Assembly: GCA_032119795.1 (NCBI GenBank)
Contig: JAUMFO010000003.1
Coordinates: 147,435 to 211,434, forward strand
Length of the DNA stretch: 64,000 bases
Direction of reading: 5' to 3'
Origin: JAGIBJ01 sp032119795
Lineage (GTDB): Bacteria > Actinomycetota > Thermoleophilia > Solirubrobacterales > Solirubrobacteraceae
Part shown: positions 54,012 through 63,113 of the stretch, one piece after another
Layout: every line of letters begins with the position of its first letter
How positions within the stretch are numbered: the stretch's first letter is position 1
Translations under genes and position numbers: made by a program
Notes under the pieces: model-generated
Databases searched by the model: none
What the model saw: the letters and a program-made list of their open reading frames with translations, nothing else
Told to the model about the DNA's origin: nothing

Positions 54012-56102
54012 ATGCGACGCCCACCTCTCCTGGCCCTGCTCCTCAGCCTGCCGCTCGTCGGCGCGGCGCTCCCCTCGCCGGCCTCGGCTGCGCGCACGGC
54101 GCGGCTGCCTGCCTTCGAGAGCTGCACCGATCTCGTGCAGTTCGCGCGCGCCGGCACGGCTCGCCCCCAGGTGCCCGTCCGCGCCCTGAGCGGCTTCGGC
54201 AGCGGCGGACTGATCTACCCGCGCGCGATCCGGCCAGAACCAAAGCCCGTCCCGCCGGGCCAGTACAAGCCTGGTGACCCGATTCCGCCGGGCGTCCCGA
54301 TGCCGATGCCGACGGTGGCGGCCTCGTCGGCCCCCGAGCTGGACTCCGGAAGCGGCGCGACCGAGGACTTCTCCACGACCAACGTCCAAGAACTCGGCAT
54401 CGACGAGCCGGACGTCGTCAAGACCGACGGCAAGCGGCTCTTCGTCGTGGTCGGCACCGAGCTGTGGGCCTACGACGCCACGGGCGCCACGCCCAAGCTG
54501 CTCTCCAAACTCAGCCTCGAGGGCGCCAGCGGCGAGATCCTCATCCGCGGCGACCGCATCCTGCTGCTCGGCGCGCAGCCGGCGATTCCCGCGTCGCCCG
54601 GCCCGTCGCCGACTACGCCCGCCCCGACGACGCCGACCGCCGCGTCCAAAGCGCAGGTCGCCGCGCCGCCGATCGCGGTTCCGCCGCCACCGCCGACGGT
54701 CGACTCGGCGATGTCGATGCCCGCGCCGGTCAACCAGACGGCGCGCCTCGCCGAGATCGACGCTCGCAACCCGGCGGCCATGAAGATCGTCCGCACGATG
54801 GCCGTCCCCGGGCAGGTCGTCAGCGCTCGGCTTACCAAGGGCACGATTCGCGTGATCCTCAGCAGCCCGGCGACGCTCCCAGGCGACCAGCCAACCGGCG
54901 AGAGCGGCACCGCCCAGCCCGCGGCGACGCGCACGGCGGCCCCGAAGAAGCTCGGCATTCGCGCGTTCGTGCCGCGCACCACCCTCCACAGCCGCCGCAC
55001 GAAGCGCACGTTCAAGCGCGATCTCGTCCCCTGCGACGACGTCCGCCACCCGACGGCGTTCGCCGGCCTGGATCTGCTGACCGTCCTCACCGTCAACTTC
55101 GACGACGGCCTCTTCAACGTCGATCGCGACGCGGTGATGGCCGGCGCCCAGGTCGTCTACGCCTCCGAGGGCAGCCTCTACGTCGCGAGCACCAAGTCGC
55201 TGGATCTCGACGCGCCGGCCGATATCCCGCGCCGGATGGTCACCGAGATCCACCGCTTCGACGCGACGAAGGCCGGCGAAACGACCTACGTCGGCAGCGG
55301 CACCGTCCCCGGATTCGTGCTCAACCAGTACGCCCTCTCGGAATTCGCCGGCGATCTGCGCGTCGCCACGACGGAGGTGCCGCAATGGGTGCCCGGTGCG
55401 GCCGGCGTCCCGAGCCAGAGCCACGTGACGGTGCTGCGTCCCGACGGCAAGGCGCTCGCGCAGATCGGCCAGGTCTCCGGCCTTGGACTCACGGAGCGCA
55501 TCTACGCGACGCGCTTCATCGGCGACCGGGCCTACGTCGTCACGTTCCGCCAGACCGACCCGCTCTACACCGTCGATCTCAGCGACCCCACGGCGCCGAA
55601 GGTGGTTGGCGAGCTGAAGATCAGCGGCTACTCGGCCTACCTGCACCCGATCGGCGACGACCTGCTGCTCGGCGTCGGGCGAGACACCAGCCCCGAGGGT
55701 TGGGGCACCGGCGCGCAGGTCTCGATCTTCGACGTGAAGAACCCGGCCGCGCCGACCCGCCTCGCGCAGAAGATGCTCGGCAACGGCGGCCTGGTCGCCG
55801 AGTTCGACCCGCACGCGTTCCTGTGGTGGCCGAAGACGAGCCTTGCGCTGCTGCCGTACGAGGGGTGGGACCAGCAGACCTACAAGTCGGCCGCAGCCGC
55901 CGTCGGCATTACCGCCTCGCGCGCCGGCGGCCTCAATGAGGTCGGGCGGATCACGCACGGCCCCGACTGGGACCGCGGCAACGTCGTGCGATCGCTGATC
56001 GTCGGCGACCGCGTGTTCACCGTCTCGGAGCTCGGGATCGCGACGAATGCGGTAGGTGGCCTGACGGCCGTCGACTTCCAACCGTTCGTCGTCGCGGGCT
56101 GA
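54012..56102 (+). CDS. Secreted beta-propeller protein, paralogue
   Basis: A 696-residue paralogue of the preceding protein. ATG 54012 gives a signal peptide (MRRPPLLALLLSL, cleavage near ASA); two in-frame Pro-rich linkers are present (about residues 78-100 and 195-235). The Beta_propel signature TNVQELGIDEPDVVKTDGKRLFVV is intact, and the C-terminal blades (IYATRFIGDRAYVVTFRQTDPLY, then DLSDPTAP) align with the first copy. It lacks the acidic linker and the Thr/Pro tail. Confidence 0.83.
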   Translation: MRRPPLLALLLSLPLVGAALPSPASAARTARLPAFESCTDLVQFARAGTARPQVPVRALSGFGSGGLIYPRAIRPEPKPVPPGQYKPGDPIPPGVPMPMPTVAASSAPELDSGSGATEDFSTTNVQELGIDEPDVVKTDGKRLFVVVGTELWAYDATGATPKLLSKLSLEGASGEILIRGDRILLLGAQPAIPASPGPSPTTPAPTTPTAASKAQVAAPPIAVPPPPPTVDSAMSMPAPVNQTARLAEIDARNPAAMKIVRTMAVPGQVVSARLTKGTIRVILSSPATLPGDQPTGESGTAQPAATRTAAPKKLGIRAFVPRTTLHSRRTKRTFKRDLVPCDDVRHPTAFAGLDLLTVLTVNFDDGLFNVDRDAVMAGAQVVYASEGSLYVASTKSLDLDAPADIPRRMVTEIHRFDATKAGETTYVGSGTVPGFVLNQYALSEFAGDLRVATTEVPQWVPGAAGVPSQSHVTVLRPDGKALAQIGQVSGLGLTERIYATRFIGDRAYVVTFRQTDPLYTVDLSDPTAPKVVGELKISGYSAYLHPIGDDLLLGVGRDTSPEGWGTGAQVSIFDVKNPAAPTRLAQKMLGNGGLVAEFDPHAFLWWPKTSLALLPYEGWDQQTYKSAAAAVGITASRAGGLNEVGRITHGPDWDRGNVVRSLIVGDRVFTVSELGIATNAVGGLTAVDFQPFVVAG

Positions 56103-56153
56103 GCGATCACCGGGCGGTACCGGGCGGCGGCGCCCGCCCGGTACCCTTGAGCG

Positions 56154-57134
56154 GTGGCCTTCCCTGAGAGTCGTCCGCGGCGCCTGCGCCGCACGCCAGC
56201 CATCCGCGACCTCGTCGCCGAGACGCTGCTCGATCCGGGCGACCTGATCCTTCCCCTCTTCATCGAGGAAGGCCTCTCCGGCCGCCGACCGATCACGGCG
56301 ATGCCTGGCGTCGATCGCCTCGGCCTCGACGCCCTCGCCGAGGAGGCCGAGATCGTCAAGGCCCTCGGGCTCGGGGGCGTGCTGCTCTTCGGGATCCCCG
56401 AGCGCAAGGACCTCAAAGGCTCCGGCGCCTACGACGACCGCGGCATCGTGCAGCAGGCGATCGGCGAGCTCAAGCGCGCCGTCCCCGAGACGCTCGTGAT
56501 CGCCGACGTGTGCCTGTGTGAGTACACGAGCCACGGCCACTGCGGCGTGCTCGACGGCGCCGACGTCGACAACGACGCCACGCTGCCGCTGATCGCCCGC
56601 ACCGCCAAGTCGCTGGCGGCAGCGGGGGCAGACATCGTCGCCCCCAGCGACATGATGGATGGCCGCGTCGCCGCGATCCGCGCCGAACTCGACAAGGCTG
56701 GGCTGAAGTCCACGCCGATCGCGTCCTACGCCGTGAAGTACGCGTCTGCGTTCTACGGCCCGTTCCGCGACGCCGCCGACTCCACGCCGGCCTTCGGCGA
56801 TCGCCGCGGCTACCAAATGGATCCGCGCAACGCCGACGAGGCGCTGCGCGAGGCGCGGGCCGACCTCGACGAGGGCGCCGACCTCCTGATCGTCAAGCCG
56901 GCGCTGCCGTACCTCGACATTCTTCACCGGGTCAAGACGGAGACGTCCGCGCCCACCATGGCTTACCACGTCAGTGGCGAGTACTCGATGCTCAAGGCCG
57001 CATCCCACGCAGGCTTCCTCGACGAGCGCGCAGCCGTCTTGGAGAGCCTGACCTCGCTGCGGCGCGGGGGTGCCGACGCGATCATCACCTATTCCGCCAA
57101 GGACGCGGCCGCCTGGATGCGGTCCGCGCTCTGA
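56154..57134 (+). CDS. hemB: Porphobilinogen synthase (ALA dehydratase)
   Basis: Condenses two 5-aminolevulinate molecules in heme synthesis, 326 residues. The catalytic-zinc cysteines are present in DVCLCEYTSHGHCG (zinc type, not the Asp-rich magnesium type), with active-site lysines in YAVKYASAFYGPFR and LIVKPALPYLDI. GTG 56154 lies six bases after TACCCT (56142-56147), so the message is probably leaderless. hemL follows after 30 bases. Confidence 0.97.
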   Translation: MAFPESRPRRLRRTPAIRDLVAETLLDPGDLILPLFIEEGLSGRRPITAMPGVDRLGLDALAEEAEIVKALGLGGVLLFGIPERKDLKGSGAYDDRGIVQQAIGELKRAVPETLVIADVCLCEYTSHGHCGVLDGADVDNDATLPLIARTAKSLAAAGADIVAPSDMMDGRVAAIRAELDKAGLKSTPIASYAVKYASAFYGPFRDAADSTPAFGDRRGYQMDPRNADEALREARADLDEGADLLIVKPALPYLDILHRVKTETSAPTMAYHVSGEYSMLKAASHAGFLDERAAVLESLTSLRRGGADAIITYSAKDAAAWMRSAL

Positions 57135-57164
57135 GTCGGACTCTCCCTCGATCAGAAGACGGCT

Positions 57165-58454
57165 ATGACCATCTCCATTCGCGACGCACGATCGGCCGAG
57201 CAGTACGAGCGGGCGGTGAAGTTCCTGCCCGGCGGCGTGAACTCGCCGGTGCGCGCGATGCGCTCGATCGGCCGCACGCCGGTCTTCATCGAGCGCGGTA
57301 GCGGCGCTGAGATCGTCGACATCGACGGCAACCACTACATCGACTGGGTCTGCTCGTGGGGCCCGCTGATCCACGGCCACGCCCACCCGGACATCGTCAC
57401 GGCGATCACCGAGCAGGCCGCGCGCGGCACCACGTTCGGTGCGGCGACCGTCGGCGAGATTGATCTCGCCGCCGAACTCTCGCGCCGGATCCCGTCGATC
57501 GAGATGCTCCGGATGACCACCTCCGGGACCGAGGCGGCGATGAGCGCGATCCGCCTCGCGCGCGCCGCCACCGGCCGCACCTACCTGCTGAAGTTCGCCG
57601 GCGCCTACCACGGCCACGTCGACGGGCTCCTCGCTGAGGCCGGATCCGGCCTCGCGACGCAGGGCCTGCCGTCCTCGCCTGGCGTGCTGCCCGAGGCCGC
57701 CGCCCAGACGATCGTCGTGCCATGGAACGACCCGAACGCCGTCGCCGAGGCCTGCGCGAAGTACGAGTTCGCCGCGATCCTCGTCGAGCCGTACCCGGGC
57801 AACATGGGGGTCGTCCCGCCGCAGGAAGGCTTCCTGGAGTTCTTGCGCCAGTCGGCCAGCAGCAATGGCGCCCTGCTCGTCTTCGACGAGGTGATCTCCG
57901 GCTTGCGCGTCGCCCGTGGCGGCGCCCAAGAGCGCGAAGGGGTCCTGCCGGATCTCACCATCCTGGGCAAGATCGTCGGCGGTGGCCTGCCGGCGGCGGC
58001 GTTCGGCGGCTCCCGCGAGCTGATGGAGAACATCGCGCCCGTCGGCTCCGTCTACCAAGCCGGCACGCTGGCCGGCAGCCCGCTTGCGGTCGCCGCGGGT
58101 ATGGCGGCCGTCCGCTTGCTCGACGACTCCGCCTACCTGCGCCTTGCCTCCACGACGGACGCGCTGGCGAACGGCTTGCGCGATCTCGTGGGCACCCGCC
58201 CCGGCGTCGTCCAGAGCGTCCCCGGTCTCGTGACCTTGTTCTTCTCCCCTACGCCCGTCACGAACTACGAAGAGGCCAAGGCCTGCGATCAGGAGGCCTA
58301 CGGCAACTTCTGCCGCGGGCTGCTCGCGCGGGGCGTTTATGCGCCGCCGTCGCAGTTCGAAGGTTGGTTCCCGTCGCTCGCGCATACGCCGGAGCACCTG
58401 GAGCGCACGCTCGAGGCCGCTGGCGCCGCGCTCGACGCCGCCTTCGCTGCGTGA
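57165..58454 (+). CDS. hemL: Glutamate-1-semialdehyde 2,1-aminomutase
   Basis: Makes 5-aminolevulinate in the C5 heme pathway, 429 residues. It has FLPGGVNSPVRAM at the start, SGTEAAMSAIRLARAATGR, KFAGAYHGHVDG, the DEVISGLRVARGG aspartate and the PLP lysine in LGKIVGGGLPAAAFGG. It shows that the organism uses the glutamyl-tRNA route. The stop overlaps the GTG of a small downstream gene. Confidence 0.97.
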   Translation: MTISIRDARSAEQYERAVKFLPGGVNSPVRAMRSIGRTPVFIERGSGAEIVDIDGNHYIDWVCSWGPLIHGHAHPDIVTAITEQAARGTTFGAATVGEIDLAAELSRRIPSIEMLRMTTSGTEAAMSAIRLARAATGRTYLLKFAGAYHGHVDGLLAEAGSGLATQGLPSSPGVLPEAAAQTIVVPWNDPNAVAEACAKYEFAAILVEPYPGNMGVVPPQEGFLEFLRQSASSNGALLVFDEVISGLRVARGGAQEREGVLPDLTILGKIVGGGLPAAAFGGSRELMENIAPVGSVYQAGTLAGSPLAVAAGMAAVRLLDDSAYLRLASTTDALANGLRDLVGTRPGVVQSVPGLVTLFFSPTPVTNYEEAKACDQEAYGNFCRGLLARGVYAPPSQFEGWFPSLAHTPEHLERTLEAAGAALDAAFAA

Positions 58455-58864
58455 CGGCGACCGGTCCACAGGAGCTGCTGGCAGCCCTGCGGGCGTCGGC
58501 CGGCGCACTCGTCGACGGCATCGAGCCGGGCTCCATCGTCGGCGCTCCCGCGGTGACGGGGCTCCCCGCGGCCCGCTCGGGCGCCGTGCTCGCCGCGTGG
58601 ACGGGCGCCAGACTGCATGCCGGTGCGCCGGGACTTCTTGCCGCGACGAATTCCGACGTGGCCCTGCTCGTGGGTGACTGGTGTTACGCGCACGCGCTGC
58701 AGGCACTCGCCCACGGTGGCGATCTCGAGGCGATCGCCACCCTGGCGACGGCGATCGGCGCCTGCGCCACGGCCCTTTCTCAGGACGCTGACGCCAGCAC
58801 CGGCGGGCTCGAACGTCTTGCCGCGATCTGGTCCGACGCCGCCAGCGATCTGGGCGCAAAATGA
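58451..58864 (+). CDS. Small helical protein, resembles a fragment of an isoprenyl synthase fold
   Basis: A 137-residue Ala-rich all-helical protein starting at GTG 58451, overlapping hemL by four bases. No family recognised. The segment LLVGDWCYAHALQALAHGGDLEAIATLATAI resembles the GD-x-L-xA-xA helix pair of trans-isoprenyl diphosphate synthases, but there is no DDxxD motif and the length is under half of that fold. It could be a non-catalytic partner of the polyprenyl synthase at 61241, analogous to HepS, or unrelated. Strong G/C-rich third positions support coding. Confidence 0.55.
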   Translation: MTATGPQELLAALRASAGALVDGIEPGSIVGAPAVTGLPAARSGAVLAAWTGARLHAGAPGLLAATNSDVALLVGDWCYAHALQALAHGGDLEAIATLATAIGACATALSQDADASTGGLERLAAIWSDAASDLGAK

Positions 58865-58997
58865 TTGCGCCCGGTAGCGCGGGGCGCCGTATCACCCACA
58901 GCGGCGATAGGTCAGCGTGCATTCCTCGGGCGGTCTCCGTAAACTCGCCCGCGGTAGATTGACGCTGCCCAGAGCGCCGTCTCTATCCCTTTCACTC

Positions 58998-59669
58998 GTG
59001 CCTGATAAGTCAAAGATCAAGTCGCCCTACACCGCAGATCGTCAGATCCCCGGTGCTTTCGAGGGCGAGACCGTCACCCGTCGACGTCTCATGACCGTCG
59101 CTGCCAATGGCGGCGGTGCGGTTGCCGTCGGCATGATCGTGCTCCCTACGCTTGGATTTGCCCTCGGGCCAAACTTCAAGAAGGTGCCCGTGACGTGGGA
59201 GGCCGTCGGAACTCCAGAGGAGTTCACGTCGGATACCTACGTCTCACGCACGATCACCGTCACGCCGGGCGCCGGCGAGACGGGCAAGACGACCGTGTAC
59301 ATGCGTGCGCGGAACGCCGACATCGATACCGAACCGCTCGACGAGTACAACGAGTACATCGCGATCTCGACCCGGTGCATGCACCTGGGTTGCCCGGTCC
59401 GGTACTTCGAGGCGTCCCAGCGCTTCATCTGCCCGTGCCACGGTGGGGTCTACGACTTCATCGGTGCCGTGCAGGGTGGTCCTCCGGTTCGTCCGCTCGA
59501 CCGCTTCTACACGCGGGTACGCAACGGCCTCGTCGAGGTCGGCCCGCGCTTCTCCGTCAACGACGAGCTCGACCGGTTCTCCCCGCGTGACCCGGCACAG
59601 GACCTCGACGGGATCGGCCAGTACCTCTTCCCGTCACGGCCCACCATCCGCAAGCTCCCGGGTACCTGA
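58998..59669 (+). CDS. qcrA: Rieske iron-sulfur subunit of menaquinol:cytochrome c reductase
   Basis: A 223-residue Rieske protein. The 2Fe-2S ligands are C127 and H129 (CMHLGC) and C145 and H148 (CPCHGG), with C132 and C147 for the disulfide. A single membrane helix (about 35-57) follows a twin-arginine motif TRRRLM (about 27-32), so export through Tat is likely. GTG 58998 is preferred over one 27 codons upstream. It leads the qcrABC operon. Confidence 0.93.
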   Translation: MPDKSKIKSPYTADRQIPGAFEGETVTRRRLMTVAANGGGAVAVGMIVLPTLGFALGPNFKKVPVTWEAVGTPEEFTSDTYVSRTITVTPGAGETGKTTVYMRARNADIDTEPLDEYNEYIAISTRCMHLGCPVRYFEASQRFICPCHGGVYDFIGAVQGGPPVRPLDRFYTRVRNGLVEVGPRFSVNDELDRFSPRDPAQDLDGIGQYLFPSRPTIRKLPGT

Positions 59670-59674
59670 GCCTC

Positions 59675-60466
59675 ATGCCGAAACTTCTTCCCACCATTCC
59701 CGGCGCGACTCCGCCGCGCCCCGGCACTCCGGCTGCCGAACCCCGCACCGTCAAGGACAACGCCTCCGAAGCTGCCATCTCGGCACTCGGCTGGCTCGAC
59801 GAGCGCACCGCGATCTCCGGCACCGGCCGCTGGGTCATGTTCCGCAAGGTCCCGAAGGGGACCAACTGGTTCTACACCCTCGGCACGTCGACGATGTTCG
59901 CGTTCCTCTCGCAGGTCATCACCGGCGTGTTCCTCGCGATGTACTACCAGCCGTCTCCGAACGGCGCGTACGAGTCGATGCGCCACATCAACAACGACGT
60001 CTTCCTGGGCCAGTTCGTCCACGGCATGCACCGTTGGGGCGCCACCGTGATGGTGATCTTCATCTTCTTGCACATGGGCCGCACGTTCTTCTTCGGGGCC
60101 TACAAGTACCCGCGTGAGCTCAACTGGGTGATCGGCGTGATCCTGGTGCTGCTCACGATGATCATGGCGCTCACCGGCTACCTGCTCCCGTGGGATCAGC
60201 GCTCCTACTGGGCGACGGCCGTCGGCGTGAACGTCTTCGCGTCCGCCCCGCTCGCTGGCCCGTATCTCGGCGATTTCCTCCGAGCTGGACCCGACTTCGG
60301 CGCCACGACGCTCTCTCGCTTCTACGCGATCCACATGCTGTTGCTGCCGGGGCTCATCGGCGCGCTCATCGGCGCCCACCTGTATCTCGTGATCAAGCAC
60401 GGCACGACGGCTCCGCCGTGGGTCCGCGCTGAGCTCGACGAAGATCTGCGCAAGGAAGAGGTCTAG
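59675..60466 (+). CDS. qcrB: Cytochrome b subunit (b6-type, N-terminal half)
   Basis: A 263-residue protein with four helices, equivalent to cytochrome b6 rather than full-length cytochrome b. Heme ligands are H119 and H133 in helix 2 and H220 and H235 in helix 4; the 15-residue step in the second pair is the b6-type spacing. The cysteine that anchors the extra heme c in cytochrome b6 and Bacillus QcrB (in FYC(L/F)GG) is Thr68 here (FYTLGT), so that heme is probably absent. Confidence 0.92.
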   Translation: MPKLLPTIPGATPPRPGTPAAEPRTVKDNASEAAISALGWLDERTAISGTGRWVMFRKVPKGTNWFYTLGTSTMFAFLSQVITGVFLAMYYQPSPNGAYESMRHINNDVFLGQFVHGMHRWGATVMVIFIFLHMGRTFFFGAYKYPRELNWVIGVILVLLTMIMALTGYLLPWDQRSYWATAVGVNVFASAPLAGPYLGDFLRAGPDFGATTLSRFYAIHMLLLPGLIGALIGAHLYLVIKHGTTAPPWVRAELDEDLRKEEV

Positions 60467-60468
60467 TC

Positions 60469-61218
60469 GTGAACCGTCGCGAAAAAGAGCTGTACCTGCG
60501 TGAGTACGCGGTACTGAAGTCCAAGGGCAAGCCCTTCTTCCCGTATGTGATCGCCAAAGACGGCGGCATGCTCATCGTCGTCATCGGGACGATCCTGTTG
60601 ATGAGCTACCTCCTGGGCGGCACCATTGCGTCCAAGGCCGATCCGACGTCGACGTCCGTCGTGCCGCGCCCGGAGTGGTACTACTACTTCGTTTTCGAGC
60701 TCCTGCGCGTCGTCAAGCCGCCGTCGCTCACGCCGCTGGCCACCGTCGGCATTCCGACGTTCTGCCTGCTGCTGCTCCTGCTGCTGCCGTTCTACGACCG
60801 CAGTCCCGAGCGCCATCCGTTGCGCCGTCCGATCGCCAGCACCGCTGGCGTCCTGACGATCCTCGCGATGGGCTGGCTGACGTGGGAGGGTGCCATCGCC
60901 GGCTCCCCGACCACGATCGAGCTGGAGACGCCCGAGCGGATCGTGGCCGAAGGTGGCGAGAAGCTCGAACTCTTCGAGTTCGGCAAGGTCGCCGTGCCGT
61001 CGGCTGGCTGCTTGGCCTGCCACAAGATCGGTCACAACGGTGGCGCGCTCGGCCCGAACCTCACGGAGATCGGCGATCGCCTGCCCGCGGCAGGCATCGC
61101 GCAGACGCTCCGCAACCCGACGGCTCCGATGCCGTCGTACTCAGGCCTCCCCCGGAACCAGTCCGAGGCGATCGTCTACTACCTCTCCGAGCTCAAGAAG
61201 CACGAGGGCGGCCACTGA
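60469..61218 (+). CDS. qcrC: Subunit IV-cytochrome c fusion of menaquinol:cytochrome c reductase
   Basis: A 249-residue fusion. The first part matches cytochrome b6f subunit IV, with the quinol-site PEWY motif at 68-71 and three helices; the C-terminal part is a mono-heme cytochrome c with CLACH at 181-185 and a probable Met221 ligand in APMPSY. This split b6 plus IV-c layout is that of Bacillus QcrABC, not the diheme QcrC plus long QcrB of most actinobacteria. GTG start at 60469, two bases after qcrB. Confidence 0.92.
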   Translation: MNRREKELYLREYAVLKSKGKPFFPYVIAKDGGMLIVVIGTILLMSYLLGGTIASKADPTSTSVVPRPEWYYYFVFELLRVVKPPSLTPLATVGIPTFCLLLLLLLPFYDRSPERHPLRRPIASTAGVLTILAMGWLTWEGAIAGSPTTIELETPERIVAEGGEKLELFEFGKVAVPSAGCLACHKIGHNGGALGPNLTEIGDRLPAAGIAQTLRNPTAPMPSYSGLPRNQSEAIVYYLSELKKHEGGH

Positions 61219-61240
61219 GCCGTCTTCTGCGGCGGACGGC

Positions 61241-62218
61241 ATGACGTCGGTGCCGCCCACTGTCTCTGCGGTCTTTGACGCGGGTGGCGACACGCTCGCC
61301 GCCCGCGCTCTGGCCGTTGATGAGCTCATCACGGCGCTGGTCGCTGAGATTCCGGGCCCGACGGGTGCCCGGGCCGCTGGCGTCGTTGCTGCGGGCGGCA
61401 AGCGGCTGCGTCCGTTGCTCACGCTGCTCTTGGCTGGCGAGCCTGGGGCCCTGGAGTCCTCCCTGCGCGTCTCGGCGGCGTCGGTGGAGCTCGTGCACGT
61501 GGCGACGCTCGTCCACGACGACGTGCTTGATCGTGCGCCGCTGCGGCGCGGCATCCAGACGGTCTGGGCGGCCGACGGCCCGGCCGCTGCCACCGGCGCC
61601 GGTGACGCCCTCTTGGCCGGGGCGTTCCAGGCGGTCGCTCATGAGTGTCCGGCGGACGTCACCCGGATTCTGGCGACGGCGGCGTCGAGCCTGGCGGCAG
61701 GCGAGCTGATGCAGCGCGCCGACGCCTACAAGATCGACATTTCGCCGGAGCGTTATGAGCAGCGCGTAATCGGCAAGACGGCCGCGCTCTTTGAGGCGGC
61801 GTGCCGGCTCGGTGCCGTGCACGGCGACGTGGAGGAAGAACTCGCTGGCGGCATCGGCCGTGACCTTGGCGTCGCCTTCCAGATGCTCGACGACCTCCTC
61901 GACATCGAGGGTGATCCGGGCGTCACCGGCAAGGCACGCGGCACGGATCTCCTCGACGGCACCGTCACGCTTCCGCTGGCGATCGCCGCCCGCGCCGACC
62001 CGTCGATTGCCGCCGTCGACCTGCCTAGCCTCGACGTCGCCGGTGCGGCAGCGCTATGCGACGCGATCATGGCGACCGGTGCCTGCGACGAGGTTCGCCA
62101 GATGGCGTTCGCCCGCATCGACGGCGCCCAAGCGGCCATCGCGTCGCTGCCGGGCCCTGCGTCGCGCCGCTCGGCGCTCGCGCTCGCCGCGCGAGGGCTC
62201 GTCGACCGCACCAGCTGA
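61241..62218 (+). CDS. Polyprenyl (long-chain) diphosphate synthase
   Basis: A 325-residue trans-isoprenyl diphosphate synthase. The first Asp-rich motif is LVHDDVLDRAPLRRG and the second MLDDLLDIEGD, with GGKRLRPLLTLLL at the N-terminus. It probably makes the menaquinone side chain, fitting its place directly after the menaquinol oxidase genes; chain length cannot be read. ATG 61241 is the first in a conserved N-terminus. Confidence 0.92.
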   Translation: MTSVPPTVSAVFDAGGDTLAARALAVDELITALVAEIPGPTGARAAGVVAAGGKRLRPLLTLLLAGEPGALESSLRVSAASVELVHVATLVHDDVLDRAPLRRGIQTVWAADGPAAATGAGDALLAGAFQAVAHECPADVTRILATAASSLAAGELMQRADAYKIDISPERYEQRVIGKTAALFEAACRLGAVHGDVEEELAGGIGRDLGVAFQMLDDLLDIEGDPGVTGKARGTDLLDGTVTLPLAIAARADPSIAAVDLPSLDVAGAAALCDAIMATGACDEVRQMAFARIDGAQAAIASLPGPASRRSALALAARGLVDRTS

Positions 62219-62221
62219 GGG

Positions 62222-62940
62222 CGGCCGCGCCGCAGCGCCGCTGAGGGCTCGGAGCGGGGCTGGCGCGGCGGTCTTTACGGCGACTGGGCTGCGGGCGGCG
62301 GTGGGACTTCGCGGCTGCTTCGGCGACTTGGTCGTTGGCGGCGGCGGGACTTGGCGGCCTCGCCGGCATCTAGGTCGTTGGCGGCGACGGAATCTCGATC
62401 GCTTCGGGGCCTGGGGGCGTCTGATCGGCGAGGGCGGAGCGTGCTTCTTGGAGGCGGTCTCGTCGGTGTTTGAGCGGGCGGGCGGGCTGCAACCTCTGGC
62501 GGTTGTGTTTGCCTGACATAACGCGCCCCGTGGCGCCGTTCGCGTTGAAACCGCCGCACGTCCGGCGGTTTCAACGCGACTCCCGATTTGCCCGGCGTTA
62601 TGTCAGGTAGATGCAACCCGAGGCGGTTGCATCTACCGGATATAGGGCGCTGCTAGGCGCTCTTCGCGTCAGAGTTGCCGGGCGTCCGGTAACTCCAACG
62701 CGAGAGGCAAGCCACCGCAACCCCGACAGGTTGTGGCCCGCCCGGCGCCCGTTGGTGCCGCAGCGATCTCAGTCCCGCCGCCGCCAACCACCTCAAACCA
62801 CGACCCAGCCCGCCCTCGGTGCAGCAGCGCCCACCGGCACCGAAGCGATCGTCGATCCGCCGCCGCCCGCGGCTAAGACGCCGGGACGGCCGCGAAGTCC
62901 CACCGCCGCCAACAGCTCAAGCGCCGTCTCCACGGGATAG
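62222..62940. repeat. Modular hairpin-rich dispersed repeat, copy B
   Basis: An about 720-bp intergenic copy related to 40160-40950. The left part carries CGGCGACTTGGTCGTTGGCG (62321-62340); block 62647-62733 is about 90 percent identical by eye to 40393-40480 on the opposite strand, and the left 300 bases match the right half of copy A inverted. Copy B has its own nested hairpins: CCTGACATAACGC (62512-62524) with 62595-62607, inside which a 17-bp stem runs 62540-62556 with 62563-62579; a 13-bp stem at 62606-62618 with 62625-62637; and an 18-bp stem at 62664-62681 with 62686-62703. No protein-like content. Confidence 0.75.
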
Positions 62941-62990
62941 GCCCCCGCCGCCAGGGGCCCGGCCAGCCCACGTCGGCCCCTAGAACGACA

Positions 62991-63023
62991 AATGCCAGAC
63001 ACCCCGCTCAGGTGTCTGGCATT
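62991..63023. terminator. Terminator hairpin near the zinc-ribbon gene
   Basis: Thirteen-bp perfect stem AATGCCAGACACC with a 7-base loop, about 90 bases beyond the stop of the leftward zinc-ribbon gene and past repeat copy B. Confidence 0.7.
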
Positions 63024-63113
63024 CGCCGTGTTGGTTGGCCGTGATGCGGGAGAGAGAGGACCGCGCGGCCGGATCCCCTGTGGGGGACGTCTGGGAAGAG
63101 AGAGAAGAGGGGT

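Noticed and set aside
53391..58922. A 1843-codon open frame on the minus strand across the propeller genes, hemB and hemL
   Set aside because: It is antisense to well-supported genes, consists of Arg/Ala/Asp/Gly-rich non-domain sequence, and long open antisense frames are expected from strong G/C bias at third positions.
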